In this document: positions 46,187-57,006 of the stretch, in pieces
Numbering within the stretch: the stretch's first letter is position 1
How the letters are laid out: every line of letters begins with the position of its first letter
Source: Sphingopyxis lindanitolerans
Lineage (GTDB): Bacteria > Pseudomonadota > Alphaproteobacteria > Sphingomonadales > Sphingomonadaceae
Direction: 5' to 3'
DNA length: 64,000 bases
Assembly (NCBI RefSeq): GCF_002993885.1
Contig: NZ_CM009578.1
Coordinates: forward strand, 2,269,751 to 2,333,750
The notes under the pieces: generated by a model
The model's input: only the letters and a program-made list of their open reading frames with translations
What the model was told of the DNA's origin: nothing
Databases searched by the model: none
Made by a program: the position numbers and the translations under genes

Positions 46187-48946
46187 ATGAGCGACCTGTT
46201 CGACAATCTCGACCAGCGCCGCGCGATCATCGACCGCCGCGCGCTGTCCGACCGGCTCGACGCGATCGCCGGGGAAACCAGCGATTCGGGAAAGCGCCGC
46301 CGCGCGATGGTCGACCTGCTCAAGGCGGCGCTCGACGAGGGGCGGGCCGAGATCAACCGCCGCCTGCTCGCGCATCCCTCGTCGGGGCGGCTCGCCGCGA
46401 GCGCCACCGCCTTCCTGATCGATCAGATCGTTCGCCTCAGCCACGACTTCACCGTCGATCATCTCTATCCGTCGGGAAACCGGTCGGCGGGCGAACGGAT
46501 TACGCTGATCGCGGTCGGCGGCTATGGCCGCGGTGAAATGGCGCCGTTCAGCGACATCGACATCGGCTTCCTCACCCCGTTCAAGCAGACGAGCTGGACC
46601 GAGCAGGTGATCGAGGCGCAGCTTTATACGCTGTGGGATCTCGGGCTGAAGGTCGGCCATTCGTCGCGCTCGGTCGACGAGATGATCCGCGCCGCGAAGG
46701 AGGATCTGACCGTCCGCACCGCGCTGCTCGAGGCGCGTTTCGTCTGGGGCGACCGCGACCTCTACGACCAGGCGGCGGCGCGCTTCGATGCCGAGGTCGT
46801 CGCGGGCAATGCGCGCGCGTTCGTCGCGGACAAGCTCGCCGAGCGCGACGATCGGCACAAGCGCATGGGCGATTCGCGCTATGTCGTCGAACCCAATGTG
46901 AAGGAAGGGAAGGGGGGGCTGCGCGACCTCCACACTTTGTTCTGGATCGGCAAGTTCATCCACCGCGTCCGCACCGTTCGCGAGCTCGTTGACGCGGGGC
47001 TGCTCACCGACCGCGAGCTTCGCCAGTTCGAGCGCGCCGAAAATTTCCTGCTCGCGGTGCGCTGCCACCTCCACACGCTCGCGGGAAGGGCCGAGGACCG
47101 GCTGACCTTCGATTTCCAGCGCGAGATCGCGCAGCGGATGCAGTTCGCCGAGCGGCCGGGGAAACGCGCGGTCGAGCGTTTCATGCAGCTCTATTTCCTT
47201 CATGCGAAAAGCGTCGGCGACCTCACCGGCACCTTCCTCGCGCACCTCGACGAGCAGCTCGCGGCGCGCGGGCGGCGCTTTTTGCCGACGCTGCGGCGGC
47301 GGCCGGGCAAGCTCCACGGCTTCGTCCTCGACCGCGGCCGGCTCGCGCTGCCGTCGGACGATTTCTTCGCCGCCGACCCGGTGCGGCTGATCGAGATTTT
47401 CGCGCTCGCCGACAAGCATGGGCTGGAGATTCATCCGCAGGCGATGCGCCAGGCGCGCCACGACGCCAAGCTGATCGAGACGCAGGGCGTGCGCCGCCAG
47501 GCGCGCGCGAACGCGCTGTTCCTCGATGTGCTGACCAGCCCGCGCGATCCCGAAACGGTGCTGCGCTGGATGAACGAAGCCGCGGTGTTCGGCCGATTCG
47601 TTCCCGATTTCGGCCGCGTCGTCGCGCAGATGCAGTTCGACATGTATCATCATTATACCGTCGACGAACATACGATCCGCGCGATCGGCCTGCTGTCGGA
47701 CATCGAGCAGGACCGGCTGGGCGACGATCACCCGCTCTCGACCACGATCATGCACCAGGTCCATTCGCGGCGGGTGATCTATGCCGCGGTGCTGCTGCAC
47801 GACATCGCCAAGGGGCGCGGCGGCGACCATAGCGTGCTCGGCGCCGAACTCGCGCTGCGCGTCTGTCCGCGGCTGGGGCTGGGCGCGGCCGAGACCGAGA
47901 CGGTGTCGTGGCTCGTGCGTCACCATCTGCTGATGTCGGCGACCGCTTTCAAGCGCGACCTCGCCGATTTCAAAACAATCCTCGACTTCGCGCAGATCGT
48001 GCAAAGCCCCGAACGCCTGCGCCTGCTTCTCGTCCTGACCGTCGTCGATATCCGCGCGGTCGGCCCCGGCGTGTGGAACAGCTGGAAGCGGCAATTGCTC
48101 ACCGAATTGTTCGACGCCGCCGAGGAGGTGCTGCGCCTCGGCCACAAGCAGCGCGGGCGCGAGGCGCGGATCGCAAGCAAGAAGGAGGAGGCGCAGGCGC
48201 TGCTCCAGTTCGGCGACAAGGAGTTCGCGAAGCTCGCGAAGCGGCTCCCCGAAAGCTACTGGATCGCCGAGCCGGTCGAGGTGATCGCCGCCAATCTGAT
48301 CCATATCCAGAAGGCGGGCGACGCGCCGCTCCACATCGCGGCGGTCCCCGACGAGGATCGCGGCGCGACGCTGGTGATCGTGCTCGCCGCCGATCATCCG
48401 GGGCTTTTCTATCGCATGGTGGGGGGCATCCATCTCGCCGGCGGCAATATCATCGACGCGCGCATCCACACGACGCGCGACGGGCTCGCGCTCGACAATT
48501 TCCTTGTCCAGGATCCGCTCGGCCGGCCGTTCGACGAGGCGGGGCAGATCGACCGGCTGATCCGCGCGATCGAGGATGCGCTCGCGGGCCGGCAGAAATT
48601 GCTGCCCAAACTCGAAGCCCGCGCGCTGCCGCGCACCCGCGCCGAAGCGTTTCGCGTCGCCCCCAATGTCTTCATCGACAACAAGGCGTCGAACCGCTTC
48701 ACGGTGATCGAGGTCAATGCGCAGGACCGCCCGGCGCTGCTCAACCAGCTCGCCTATGCGCTGTTCCAGTCGAAGGTGACGGTGCACAGCGCGCATGTCG
48801 CGACCTATGGCGAACGCGCGGTCGATACATTTTACGTGACCGACCTGCTCGGCGACAAGATCGACGGCGCGGCGCGGGTGAAGTCGCTCGAAAAACGCCT
48901 GCTCGAAGCCGCGGCCAGCCGCAGCGAGGACGCGGTCGCGGCGTGA
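46187..48946 (+). CDS. glnD: Bifunctional uridylyltransferase / uridylyl-removing enzyme GlnD
   Basis: GlnD senses glutamine and uridylylates or deuridylylates PII proteins. The nucleotidyltransferase motif GGYGRGEMAPFSDIDIGF (111-128; Asp123, Asp125) is N-terminal; the HD domain with LLHDIAKGRGGDHS (His538, Asp539) removes UMP; two C-terminal ACT domains (TLVIVLAADHPGLFYRMVGG and FTVIEVNAQDRPALLNQLAY) bind glutamine. ATG 46187 gives 919 residues; a start seven codons earlier lies in the repeat arm. It follows mutS, as in some other alphaproteobacteria. Confidence 0.97.
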   Translation: MSDLFDNLDQRRAIIDRRALSDRLDAIAGETSDSGKRRRAMVDLLKAALDEGRAEINRRLLAHPSSGRLAASATAFLIDQIVRLSHDFTVDHLYPSGNRSAGERITLIAVGGYGRGEMAPFSDIDIGFLTPFKQTSWTEQVIEAQLYTLWDLGLKVGHSSRSVDEMIRAAKEDLTVRTALLEARFVWGDRDLYDQAAARFDAEVVAGNARAFVADKLAERDDRHKRMGDSRYVVEPNVKEGKGGLRDLHTLFWIGKFIHRVRTVRELVDAGLLTDRELRQFERAENFLLAVRCHLHTLAGRAEDRLTFDFQREIAQRMQFAERPGKRAVERFMQLYFLHAKSVGDLTGTFLAHLDEQLAARGRRFLPTLRRRPGKLHGFVLDRGRLALPSDDFFAADPVRLIEIFALADKHGLEIHPQAMRQARHDAKLIETQGVRRQARANALFLDVLTSPRDPETVLRWMNEAAVFGRFVPDFGRVVAQMQFDMYHHYTVDEHTIRAIGLLSDIEQDRLGDDHPLSTTIMHQVHSRRVIYAAVLLHDIAKGRGGDHSVLGAELALRVCPRLGLGAAETETVSWLVRHHLLMSATAFKRDLADFKTILDFAQIVQSPERLRLLLVLTVVDIRAVGPGVWNSWKRQLLTELFDAAEEVLRLGHKQRGREARIASKKEEAQALLQFGDKEFAKLAKRLPESYWIAEPVEVIAANLIHIQKAGDAPLHIAAVPDEDRGATLVIVLAADHPGLFYRMVGGIHLAGGNIIDARIHTTRDGLALDNFLVQDPLGRPFDEAGQIDRLIRAIEDALAGRQKLLPKLEARALPRTRAEAFRVAPNVFIDNKASNRFTVIEVNAQDRPALLNQLAYALFQSKVTVHSAHVATYGERAVDTFYVTDLLGDKIDGAARVKSLEKRLLEAAASRSEDAVAA

Positions 48947-48966
48947 GGCCGGGAGACATTCCAAAA

Positions 48967-49056
48967 CGTCACCCTCGCGAAGGCGGGGGCCGCTAGCGGT
49001 TTACGCAGCGGCGAAGGGCAAGGCCGACAGCGGCCCCCGCCTGCGCGGGGGCGACG
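48967..49056. repeat. Intergenic palindromic repeat (CCCCCGC family)
   Basis: CGTCACCCTCGCGAAGGCGG... pairs with ...CCCGCCTGCGCGGGGGCGACG, with an inner pair GCCGCTAGCGG / CCGACAGCGGC. It contains the same GCCCCCGC core as the elements at 9501, 25724 and 50558. Confidence 0.7.
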
Positions 49057-49057
49057 T

Positions 49058-49501
49058 CTATTGTCGGTCGCTTCCCGCCTTCACCGGATTCTGCGCATGC
49101 CCCGCGATGCCGTCCGGCAGGGTCAGCCACGCATGCCGGTCCTGCGACCACACCGCCTGTTCGGGCATCGGGAAATCGGGATCGGCAAAGGCCCCGACGG
49201 CGACGCCGATGCGGCCCGGAAGGCGGTCGGGCTCCCACCACAGCGACGATCCGCATTCGGGGCAGAAGTGGAAGGCGACGTCGAAACCGCTCGCCGACGA
49301 GCGCCGGAACATCTTCGCGACGCCGGCGGCCAGCGTCACCTCAGCGCGCGCGAAAAAGACCGCGACGCTGAACAGCGACCCGGTCCGCCGCTGGCAGTCG
49401 AGGCAATGGCAAAGCGATATTTTCGCGGGCTCGCCGGTGCAGCGAAGCTGGAGCTGGCCGCAATGGCAGGTCGCGAGCCGTTCCACCGCCCCGCCGCTCA
49501 T
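49058..49501 (-). CDS. GFA family zinc-binding protein
   Basis: A 147-residue member of the glutathione-dependent formaldehyde-activating enzyme fold (GFA). Two zinc sites are visible: CHCGQL (Cys12, Cys14) with FCPECGSSL, and CHCLDCQRRTGS (Cys31, Cys33, Cys36). Many members have no proven GFA activity. It overlaps the upstream alpha/beta hydrolase by ATGA and is probably cotranscribed with it. Confidence 0.9.
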   Translation of the reverse strand: MSGGAVERLATCHCGQLQLRCTGEPAKISLCHCLDCQRRTGSLFSVAVFFARAEVTLAAGVAKMFRRSSASGFDVAFHFCPECGSSLWWEPDRLPGRIGVAVGAFADPDFPMPEQAVWSQDRHAWLTLPDGIAGHAQNPVKAGSDRQ

Positions 49502-50448
49502 GCGCCGGTCATCGCGGCGGCGGCGGCGAGCAGCCCCGCGTTGAAGCGCTGCGACAGCGGCGCATCGGGAACCGCGTTGAAGCCGTGGATCGCCCCGGCA
49601 TAGCTGTGCAGCTCGACCGGCACCCCCGCCGCCGTGAGCCGCCGCGCATAATCGAGATTCTCGTCGAAGAAGAGGTCGAGGCTGCCGGTCGCGATATAGG
49701 CGGGCGGCAGGTTCGACAGATCGTCGGCGAGGCTCGGCGAAAACCAGCCGCGCCGCGCATCGTCGATACGGTAATCGCCCTGCAGCGCGCGCCAGCCGAA
49801 GCGATTGCTCGCGCGCGTCCAGATGAATTCGCCGGTGGTCGGATTGCGCCAGGGGCAAGCGTCGCCGCCAGTGCGATGGTCGAGCATCGGGTAAGTGAGA
49901 AGCTGCCCCGCGATCGCCGGGTCGCCGAGGTCGCGCGCCATGATCGCGAGCGTGGCCGCCAGCCCGCCGCCCGCGCTTTCGCCCGCGACGACGATCCGCC
50001 TCGCGTCGAAACCGAGCGCATCGGCTTGCTCCGCAAGCCACGCGAGCGCCGAATGGCAATCCTCCTGCGGCGCCGGAAAGGGATGCTCCGGCGCCAGCCG
50101 ATATTCGACCGAGGCGACCGGCACCCCGGCGGCGGCGGCCAGTGCCGCCGGACCCGCCTGCATCTGCCGGATCGACCCCATCACCATGCCGCCGCCATGG
50201 ATATGCAGGATCGCGCCGCTGCCCGGCCGGGTCTCCGCCGGACGATAGAGGAACAGCGAAATATCGGGTCCGCCGTGGATCGACGGGATCACCACCGCTT
50301 CGGGCGCGATGACCGGCGGCGGCAGAAGGGCATAGGTTTTCGACGCTCTGGCGCGAATATCGGCGATGGGCGCGGCGTCGAGATCGGCGCGCGGAAAGAT
50401 GTCGAGCACCGGCGCGATATCCGGATCGACGAGGTGGCGGGTATCCAT
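49498..50448 (-). CDS. Alpha/beta hydrolase, hormone-sensitive lipase family
   Basis: A 316-residue esterase-like enzyme. The oxyanion motif HIHGGGMVMGS and nucleophile elbow VVAGESAGGGLA are those of the HSL (family IV) esterases; the acid and His are in GSLDLFFDENL and AIHGFN near the C-terminus. ATG 50448 is preferred to one 14 codons upstream that is less conserved. The substrate is unknown. It heads a two-gene unit with the GFA protein. Confidence 0.88.
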   Translation of the reverse strand: MDTRHLVDPDIAPVLDIFPRADLDAAPIADIRARASKTYALLPPPVIAPEAVVIPSIHGGPDISLFLYRPAETRPGSGAILHIHGGGMVMGSIRQMQAGPAALAAAAGVPVASVEYRLAPEHPFPAPQEDCHSALAWLAEQADALGFDARRIVVAGESAGGGLAATLAIMARDLGDPAIAGQLLTYPMLDHRTGGDACPWRNPTTGEFIWTRASNRFGWRALQGDYRIDDARRGWFSPSLADDLSNLPPAYIATGSLDLFFDENLDYARRLTAAGVPVELHSYAGAIHGFNAVPDAPLSQRFNAGLLAAAAAMTGA

Positions 50449-50557
50449 GATGAGCGTTTCCCCAGAATCTGTTGCCGGGACAAATTGCACGAAATCCGCA
50501 CGATGCTCCAGTCTGCGTGGGCAAATGCCGAATGTCGGGCTTCGACTCGATAACCGC

Positions 50558-50587
50558 CAGCGGCCCCCGCCTGCGCGGGGGGCGACG
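50558..50587. repeat. Hairpin repeat downstream of pheT (CCCCCGC family)
   Basis: CAGCGGCCCCCGCCTGCGCG continuing GGGGGCGACG forms a compact hairpin; it is placed where a pheT terminator would be expected on the minus strand. Confidence 0.55.
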
Positions 50588-50599
50588 AACAGCCGCGCC

Positions 50600-52987
50600 C
50601 TACCCCCGCAACACCGCCCCCAGCTTCGCCGCCGCCGTCACCACCTTGTCGGCGATCGCCTTCAGCTCGGCGTCGGTGAAGCTCTTGTCCAGCGGTTGCA
50701 GTTCGACCTCGACCGCCAGGCTCACCTGCCCCTCGGGCACGCCCTGGCCGGCGAAGCGGTCGAACAGCCGGGCCTCGACGATGCTCGTCTTGTCGGCGCC
50801 GCGGATCGCGCGGACCAGATCGCCCGCCGCCAGCGTTTCGGGCGCGAGAAAGGCGAAGTCGCGGCGCACCGACTGCAGCGCGGGCGGCGTATAGGCGGCG
50901 CGCGCCGGACCGTTCGCGCGTTTCGCGGGGATCGCGTCGAGAAAAATCTGCACCGCCATCACCGCCCCATCGACGTCGAAATGTTTCGCCAGCGCCGGAT
51001 GCAGCGCGCCAAACTCGGCGAGCACCGCCTTGGGGCCAAGCCGCAGCGTCGCCGACTGGCCGGGATGCCAGATGCCGGGTTCGGCGACCGCTTCCATCAC
51101 CTGCAGCCGGTCGGTGGGGGCGCCCGCGGCGTCGAGCAGCGCCAGCGCCGCCGCCTTCGCGTCAAAGGCGGTGAAGGGCGCGGCTTTCCCCGTCTGCCAA
51201 TCGCGCGCCGCCTTGTCGCCCGCCATCAGCAGGGCCAGCGTCGGATGCTCGATCGCGCCCAGATAGCGGCGGCCGATCTCGAACAGCCGGACGCTGTCGG
51301 CGCCGCGATCCTGGTTGCGCTGCGCCGCGGCGAGCAGGCCGGGGAGCAGCGACGGGCGCATGATTTTCAGCTCTTCGCTGATCGGGTTGGCGAGGCTCCA
51401 GGTGCCGCCGCCAAAGGGTGCCGCTTCGCGCTCGCTGATGAACGACCAGGTCACCGCTTCGTGAAAGCCCGTCGCCGCGGCGGCGCGGCGCACCCGGCGT
51501 TCGAGCATCTGCTCGGCCGTAGCGGTCGGCTTGGCGACGCCGTCAGTACGCGGCAGCGGCACCGATTCGATCGCGTCGAACCCGGTGATGCGCGTGACTT
51601 CCTCGACCAGGTCGGGCGCGCCGTCGATGTCGCGGCGCCAGCTCGGCACCGCGACCTGCCAGCGACCGGCGCCGTCGATCACCGAGAAACCGAGGGCGGT
51701 CAGAATTTCCTTCTGCCGTCCGGCCGGAATCGCGATGCCGCCGAGCGTCGCCGACAGCGCCGGGTCGTAATCGACGGTCTTCACCTCGGCGGGCGGCGTT
51801 CCGGCGCGCGTCACCGCCGACGGCGTGCCGCCGCAGATCGCGAGGATATGGCCGGTGACGATCGCGGTCGCGTCGTCGAGGAAGGCGGGATCGACCCCGC
51901 GCTCGAACCGGCTGCGCGCGTCGCTGGTCAGCGCCAGTGCCTGCCCGGTCAGCGCGATGCGTTCGGGGGTGAAATAGGCGATTTCGAGCAACACATCGGT
52001 CGTCGTCTCGCTGCACCCGCTATGCTCGCCGCCCATGATGCCCGCGATGTCGTGGACGCCATGATCGTCGGCGAGCACCGTCATCGTGTCGGTGAGCGCA
52101 TAGTCCTTGCCGTTGAGCGCGGTCGCGATCTCGCCATTCTTTGCGCGGCGGGCGACGAGCGCGCCGGTCAGTTGCGCGCGGTCATAGACATGGCTCGGGC
52201 GGCCAAGGTCGAACATCACATAATTGCTGATGTCGACAAGCGCCGAGATCGAGCGCTGGCCGACGGCTTCGAGGCGGCGGCGCATCCATTCGGGGGCGGC
52301 GGCGTTGGTGACGCCCGAAATTGTGCGGCCGAAGAAAGCGGGGCAACCCTCGGCATCGTCGGTGCGGATTTCGGTCGCGGGCGCGCCCTCGCCCGCGATC
52401 GTCGGGACGTCGAGCGGCTTCAGCGTGCCGAGCCCGGCGGCGGCGAGGTCGCGCGCGATCCCGCGCACGCCCATGCAATCCTGCCGGTTCGGGGTGATCG
52501 AAATGTCGATCACCGGATCGCCCGCGCCCGCATAATCGGCGAAGGCGGTGCCGACCGGTGCATCTTCGGGCAGCTCGATGATGCCGTCATGGTCGTCGCC
52601 AAGCTCAAGCTCGCGCGTCGAGCACATCATCCCGTTCGATTCGACGCCGCGGACGGCGGCGACCTTCAGCACCATGCCGTTCGCGGGCACGACCGCGCCG
52701 GGCAGGCCGAGCACGCCGACCAGCCCCGCGCGCGCGTTGGGCGCGCCGCAGACGATGGTGAGCGGCGCGCTTCCGTCGCCGCTGTCGACGGTCAGCACCT
52801 GCAATTTGTCGGCCTGCGGATGTTTCGCGGCGGTCAGCACCCTGGCGACGCGGAAACCCGCGAGTTTCTCGGCCGGATCCTCGACGCCTTCGACTTCGTG
52901 GCCGATGCGGTTCAAGGCGGCGACAACATCGGCGACGGTGAAATCACCTTCCAGATGTTCGCGGAGCCAATCCAGGGTGATCTTCAT
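50600..52987 (-). CDS. pheT: Phenylalanyl-tRNA synthetase beta subunit
   Basis: PheT with PheS charges tRNA-Phe. The 795-residue protein starts [20 protein letters not shown] and has the N-terminal tRNA-binding (EMAP-like) domain, B3/B4 editing region ([20 protein letters not shown]), B5 and the C-terminal anticodon-binding FDX-ACB domain ([20 protein letters not shown]). It overlaps pheS by ATGA, which fixes the ATG. Confidence 0.97.
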   Translation of the reverse strand: MKITLDWLREHLEGDFTVADVVAALNRIGHEVEGVEDPAEKLAGFRVARVLTAAKHPQADKLQVLTVDSGDGSAPLTIVCGAPNARAGLVGVLGLPGAVVPANGMVLKVAAVRGVESNGMMCSTRELELGDDHDGIIELPEDAPVGTAFADYAGAGDPVIDISITPNRQDCMGVRGIARDLAAAGLGTLKPLDVPTIAGEGAPATEIRTDDAEGCPAFFGRTISGVTNAAAPEWMRRRLEAVGQRSISALVDISNYVMFDLGRPSHVYDRAQLTGALVARRAKNGEIATALNGKDYALTDTMTVLADDHGVHDIAGIMGGEHSGCSETTTDVLLEIAYFTPERIALTGQALALTSDARSRFERGVDPAFLDDATAIVTGHILAICGGTPSAVTRAGTPPAEVKTVDYDPALSATLGGIAIPAGRQKEILTALGFSVIDGAGRWQVAVPSWRRDIDGAPDLVEEVTRITGFDAIESVPLPRTDGVAKPTATAEQMLERRVRRAAAATGFHEAVTWSFISEREAAPFGGGTWSLANPISEELKIMRPSLLPGLLAAAQRNQDRGADSVRLFEIGRRYLGAIEHPTLALLMAGDKAARDWQTGKAAPFTAFDAKAAALALLDAAGAPTDRLQVMEAVAEPGIWHPGQSATLRLGPKAVLAEFGALHPALAKHFDVDGAVMAVQIFLDAIPAKRANGPARAAYTPPALQSVRRDFAFLAPETLAAGDLVRAIRGADKTSIVEARLFDRFAGQGVPEGQVSLAVEVELQPLDKSFTDAELKAIADKVVTAAAKLGAVLRG

Positions 52988-54081
52988 GCCGAAATCCCCC
53001 CGCTCAGCGTGGGCACCGACAGCGCGCCGAATCCATAATGCGCCAGCCAGCGCAGGTCGCCGTCGAAGAAGGCGCGCAAATCGTCCATGCCATATTTGAG
53101 CATCGCGATACGGTCGATACCGATGCCGAAGGCAAAGCCCTGCCATTCGTCGGGGTCGAGCCCGCAGTTCGCGATGACGCGGCGGCTGACCATCCCGCTG
53201 CCGAGCAGCTCCATCCACGCATGGCCCGCGTCGTCGCCGTTGCCGCCGACAATTCTCCGTCCCTTTTCATGGGCATAGCCGACATCGACCTCGGCCGAGG
53301 GTTCGGTGAAGGGGAAATAGGAGGGGCGCAGCCGCAGCACGATGTCGTCGCGCTCGAAAAAGGCCTTGAGGAAGGTTTCGAGCGTCCACTTGAGATGCCC
53401 CATATGGATGCCGCGATCGATGACGAGGCCTTCGACCTGGTGGAACATCGGGGTGTGCGTCGCATCGCTGTCGCTGCGATACACCCGCCCCGGCGCGATG
53501 ATGCGGATCGGCGGCTCCTCGCTCATCATCGTGCGGATCTGCACCGGCGACGTGTGGGTGCGCAACAACATGCGCTGCGCGGCACTTTCGCCAACTTCCG
53601 GAAAATAGAAAGTGTCGTGCATCGCGCGCGCGGGATGCGTCTCGGGAATGTTGAGCGCGGTGAAGTTGCGCCAATCATCCTCGATCTCGGGCCCGGTCGC
53701 GACCGCAAAGCCCATGTCGGCGAAGATTTCGGCAAGCTCGTCCATCACCTGGCTCACCGGATGGACGCTGCCCTTGGCCGCGGCGGCGGCGGGGAGGGTC
53801 ATGTCGAGCGTTTCACCCGCGAGCTTCGCATCGAGCGCGGCGCCTTCGAGCGCGGCTTTGCGCGCCGCGATCGCGGCGGTGACGGCTTCGCGCAGGCCGT
53901 GGATCTGCGGCCCTTCGGCCTGCCGCTCGTCGGGAGTCATGCCGCCGAGCGTCTTGAGCAGCCCGGTCACGCTCCCCGCCTTGCCGAGCGTCGCGACGCG
54001 CAGTGCCTCGAGCGCGTCGAGGTCGCTTGCGGCTTCAATCTCGCCCAGCAGCTTCGCTTTCAAGGCCTCTGTCTCGCTCAT
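52984..54081 (-). CDS. pheS: Phenylalanyl-tRNA synthetase alpha subunit
   Basis: The catalytic subunit, 365 residues. The N-terminal coiled coil precedes the class II core: motif 2 region [20 protein letters not shown] and [18 protein letters not shown], then [16 protein letters not shown] and motif 3 [20 protein letters not shown]. It is the first gene of pheST. An attenuator or leader peptide was looked for in the 99 bases upstream but none is convincing. Confidence 0.97.
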   Translation of the reverse strand: MSETEALKAKLLGEIEAASDLDALEALRVATLGKAGSVTGLLKTLGGMTPDERQAEGPQIHGLREAVTAAIAARKAALEGAALDAKLAGETLDMTLPAAAAAKGSVHPVSQVMDELAEIFADMGFAVATGPEIEDDWRNFTALNIPETHPARAMHDTFYFPEVGESAAQRMLLRTHTSPVQIRTMMSEEPPIRIIAPGRVYRSDSDATHTPMFHQVEGLVIDRGIHMGHLKWTLETFLKAFFERDDIVLRLRPSYFPFTEPSAEVDVGYAHEKGRRIVGGNGDDAGHAWMELLGSGMVSRRVIANCGLDPDEWQGFAFGIGIDRIAMLKYGMDDLRAFFDGDLRWLAHYGFGALSVPTLSGGISA

Positions 54082-54180
54082 CGTCGTTCATTTCTTTATC
54101 GTTCGGGGGACGGCGGCCACCCGCGCATCGGTTGTCAGCCGCTTGCACCGAAGGCGCGGCGCGGGTCAAGCCCGGCGGCG

Positions 54181-55083
54181 CTATCCGCCGGGCTTGTGGA
54201 GCCCCTGCATCGCCTCGCCCAGCGCCGCGGCGCGCGCCCGCGCGGCGGCACCGAGGATCGGTTTCGGCCGTGCGGCATAGGTGCGCGGGCTCATCCCCAT
54301 GAAGCGCTGAAAATCGCGCGTGAACTGCGCCTGGTCGTAATAATGATAGTCGAGCGTCGCGATCCAGCTCATCGACGGGTCGAGCATGAAGCGCGCAAGG
54401 CTGCGCAGGAAGCGCTGGCGGCGCAGCAACAGCTTGGGCGGAAAACCGAACGCCCGGCGCGACAATCGCTCGACCGACCGCTCGGACAGGCCGAGTTTTG
54501 CGGCGAGTTCGGCGACGCTGGTCAACGCATCGTCGATCAGCGCGGCGTGCGCGGCGAAAATGGTGGGATCGTCGCGCGGGGCGGTCGCGAGCAGGCCGAC
54601 GAAATGGTCGTCGATCAGGCGCGCCGCGCTCGCCGCCTCCTTCGTCCGCCGAAGCGTCTTTGCGAGCGGGGCGTGCGCGGCGAACGCGGGATGCGCCGCG
54701 CCGTCGACGAACCGATCGGCGACATCCTCGGCGGGAAGCGCGAAGAATTTGGCCCAGCCCGCGGGCAGGATGCCGATCCCCCAGGCGCGCATCGGGCCCG
54801 CGACGAAACAGGTCGCCTTGCTCGTCGGGCCGGTGACGATGAAGTGCGGCGCGGGGTCGGGCGCGCCGCCGCCGACGGCGGCGAACGACGCTTCGCCGTC
54901 GATGAAGCGCAGGTTCGACCATTCGGGGTGGAGATAATCCTCGACCCGCACGCCGGGCGGCGCCTCCACCTCGGTCAGGTAGATGATGCTGCAATAGGGG
55001 CGCAGCGCTTCCGAAACAGGGAAAAAGCGCGTCGCGACGCGCACAGCGGCGGCCGGCCCGCTTGCAGATTCTCCCACGGTCAT
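54181..55083 (-). CDS. AraC family transcriptional regulator
   Basis: A 300-residue regulator with a variable N-terminal sensory domain and a C-terminal AraC-type double helix-turn-helix: VAELAAKLGLSERSVERLSR and YYDQAQFTRDFQRFMGMSP followed by RTY. The effector is unknown. ATG 55083 is chosen over one 15 codons earlier that adds a non-family Cys/Arg stretch. It is on the same strand as the downstream pheST but separated by 99 bases. Confidence 0.9.
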   Translation of the reverse strand: MTVGESASGPAAAVRVATRFFPVSEALRPYCSIIYLTEVEAPPGVRVEDYLHPEWSNLRFIDGEASFAAVGGGAPDPAPHFIVTGPTSKATCFVAGPMRAWGIGILPAGWAKFFALPAEDVADRFVDGAAHPAFAAHAPLAKTLRRTKEAASAARLIDDHFVGLLATAPRDDPTIFAAHAALIDDALTSVAELAAKLGLSERSVERLSRRAFGFPPKLLLRRQRFLRSLARFMLDPSMSWIATLDYHYYDQAQFTRDFQRFMGMSPRTYAARPKPILGAAARARAAALGEAMQGLHKPGG

Positions 55084-55179
55084 GGCGTCATCTTTTGCGG
55101 AGCGGCGCGTTAAAAAACAACAGTCCATACCAACGCGCCATGATCCTGCCTTCAGAAGGCTCGGAACCGCGCGCGCGGC

Positions 55180-56109
55180 TCAATCGAACACCGACCAGCC
55201 CGCCGCATAGGCAAAATGTTCGAGCGCGACCGCGCCGACGAGCGACGTCCCCGCTTCGGTCAGCCCCGGCGACCAGACCGCGATCGATCCCTGCCCCGGC
55301 GCGATGCACAGGATACCGCCGCCGACGCCGCTCTTGCCGGGCAGGCCGACGCGAAAGGCGAATTCGCCGCTATTGTCGTAATGGCCGCAGAGCATCATGA
55401 TCGCGTTGATACGCCGCGCGCGGTGCGGCTTGATGAGCTGCTCGCCGGTGATCGGGTCGCGGCCTTCCATCGCCAGGAACAGCCCGGCCCTTGCCAGTTG
55501 GCGGCAGCTCATCGCGATCGCGCACTGGCGGAAATAGACGCCCAGCGCCTCCTCGACCGGATGGTGGAGGTTGCCGAAACCCTTCATGAAATAGCCGAGG
55601 CTGCGGTTGCGGGCGCCGGTCTCCGATTCGGAGGCCGCGACCTCGGCGTCGATCGCGATGCTGTCATCGCCGGCGCGGGCGCGCAGAAAATCCAGGATTT
55701 CGGCCACCGTCGCCTCATCACCCCGCCCGTCGATCAGCCGGTCGGTGGTCGCGATCGCCCCCGCATTGATCAGCGGGTTGCGCGGAATGCCATTCTCGCT
55801 TTCGAGCTGGACGATCGAGTTGAACGCGCTGCCCGACGGTTCGCGCCCGACGCTGGTCCACAGCGAACTGCCAAGGCGGCGGAGTGCGAGGGCGAGCGTG
55901 AAGACCTTCGACACCGACTGGATCGAGAAGGGAATATCGACGTCGCCCGCGGTGTGGACCGTGCCGTCGGGAAGCGCGAGCGCGAAGCCGAAGCGGTTCG
56001 GATCGACCGTCGCCAGCGCGGGGATATAGTCGGCGACCTTGCCCTTGCCGCGATGCGGCAGGGCGACTTCATAGGCTTCGGCGACGCAGCGGGCGAGATC
56101 GGCTATCAT
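55180..56109 (-). CDS. glsA: Glutaminase
   Basis: Converts glutamine to glutamate and ammonia. The serine-dependent active site S-x-x-K is in [11 protein letters not shown] (Ser65, Lys68); [35 protein letters not shown] and the C-terminal [20 protein letters not shown] are family features. The 309-residue length is standard for beta-lactamase-fold glutaminases. Monocistronic. Confidence 0.96.
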   Translation of the reverse strand: MIADLARCVAEAYEVALPHRGKGKVADYIPALATVDPNRFGFALALPDGTVHTAGDVDIPFSIQSVSKVFTLALALRRLGSSLWTSVGREPSGSAFNSIVQLESENGIPRNPLINAGAIATTDRLIDGRGDEATVAEILDFLRARAGDDSIAIDAEVAASESETGARNRSLGYFMKGFGNLHHPVEEALGVYFRQCAIAMSCRQLARAGLFLAMEGRDPITGEQLIKPHRARRINAIMMLCGHYDNSGEFAFRVGLPGKSGVGGGILCIAPGQGSIAVWSPGLTEAGTSLVGAVALEHFAYAAGWSVFD

Positions 56110-56146
56110 GCCCTTTTCCTAGCAACTTTACGCACGATTGCATGTA

Positions 56147-56175
56147 TTTTCATTTTTCCAGAAATATTCTATATA
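56147..56175 (+). promoter_or_regulatory. Candidate promoter for the VOC-ArsR-SRPBCC operon
   Basis: TTTTCA (56147-56152), a 17 bp spacer and TATATA (56170-56175), in a short AT-rich gap unlike the rest of the window; 35 bases before the ATG. Confidence 0.45.
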
Positions 56176-56209
56176 TGTGAAATAAATTCACCGACTCGGG
56201 AGACGAGAT

Positions 56210-56680
56210 ATGGCCGATCATCGCGCGAAGGGGCTTTCGAGCGCCATCTGCTATCGCGACAGCAAGGCGGCGTTCCGCTGGCTTGAGGACGCTTTCGGGT
56301 TCGAACCGCTGTTCGTGCTGCTCGATGCGGACGGGAATCTCGCCCACAGCGAAATGGAATATGGGCCATCGACGATCATGGTCGGCAATGAATGGTCGGA
56401 CGATCACCGCAGCCCCGCGAACCTGGGCGGCAAGAATACGCAGACGGTGCATGTCCAGCTTGGCCGGGGCGAGGATATCGACGCGCATTGCGCGAAAGCG
56501 CGCGCCGCGGGCGCCCGGATCATCGCCGAACCCGAAACGCAATTCTATGGCGACCGCACCTACCGCGCCAAAGACCCCGAAGGGCATATCTGGACCTTCG
56601 GCGTCACCGTCGCGGACAAGAGCGCCGCCGAATGGGATGCCGAGGGCGGCTTTACCACCCAGGCGCGGCTCGACGATTGA
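56210..56680 (+). CDS. VOC superfamily (glyoxalase-like) protein
   Basis: A 156-residue PhnB/glyoxalase-like protein: SSAICYRDSKAAFRWLEDAF, GNLAHSEMEYGPSTIMVGNE and the C-terminal AKDPEGHIWTFGV motif. Members bind metals or small ligands, and the substrate is unknown. Its stop overlaps the TTG start of the ArsR gene (TTGA), so it is coupled to a regulator and an SRPBCC protein, a combination often seen together. Confidence 0.88.
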   Translation: MADHRAKGLSSAICYRDSKAAFRWLEDAFGFEPLFVLLDADGNLAHSEMEYGPSTIMVGNEWSDDHRSPANLGGKNTQTVHVQLGRGEDIDAHCAKARAAGARIIAEPETQFYGDRTYRAKDPEGHIWTFGVTVADKSAAEWDAEGGFTTQARLDD

Positions 56681-57006
56681 GCGCCGCGCTCGACCGGATG
56701 CTGACGGCCATCGCCGACCCGAAGCGGCGCCGCGCGATCGCATTGCTCGGCGAGCGGCCGCGCAGCGCGGGCGCGCTGGCGGTCGCGCTCGGCCTCGCGC
56801 CGCCGGCGATGAGCCGCCACCTGCGCGCGCTCAAGGCGGGCGGGCTCGTCGAGGACGGTCACCCGGCCTTCGACGCGCGCGTGCGCATCTATCGACTGAA
56901 GGACGGCGCGACCGACGAACTGAAACGCTGGCTCGCCGAGACCGAGGTGCTGTGGACGCACCAGCTCGCGGCGTTCAAGCGCCATGTGGAAAGCAACGGA
57001 GAATGA
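56677..57006 (+). CDS. ArsR family transcriptional regulator
   Basis: A 109-residue winged-helix protein: MLTAIADPKRRRAIALLGER, then LAVALGLAPPAMSRHLRALK and AGGLVEDGHPAFDARVRIYR. No Cys pair typical of metal sensors is seen, so it belongs to the ArsR branch paired with AHSA1-type proteins. The probable start is TTG 56677 overlapping the VOC stop; ATG 56698 is the alternative. It overlaps the next gene by ATGA and likely controls this three-gene operon. Confidence 0.88.
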   Translation: MSAALDRMLTAIADPKRRRAIALLGERPRSAGALAVALGLAPPAMSRHLRALKAGGLVEDGHPAFDARVRIYRLKDGATDELKRWLAETEVLWTHQLAAFKRHVESNGE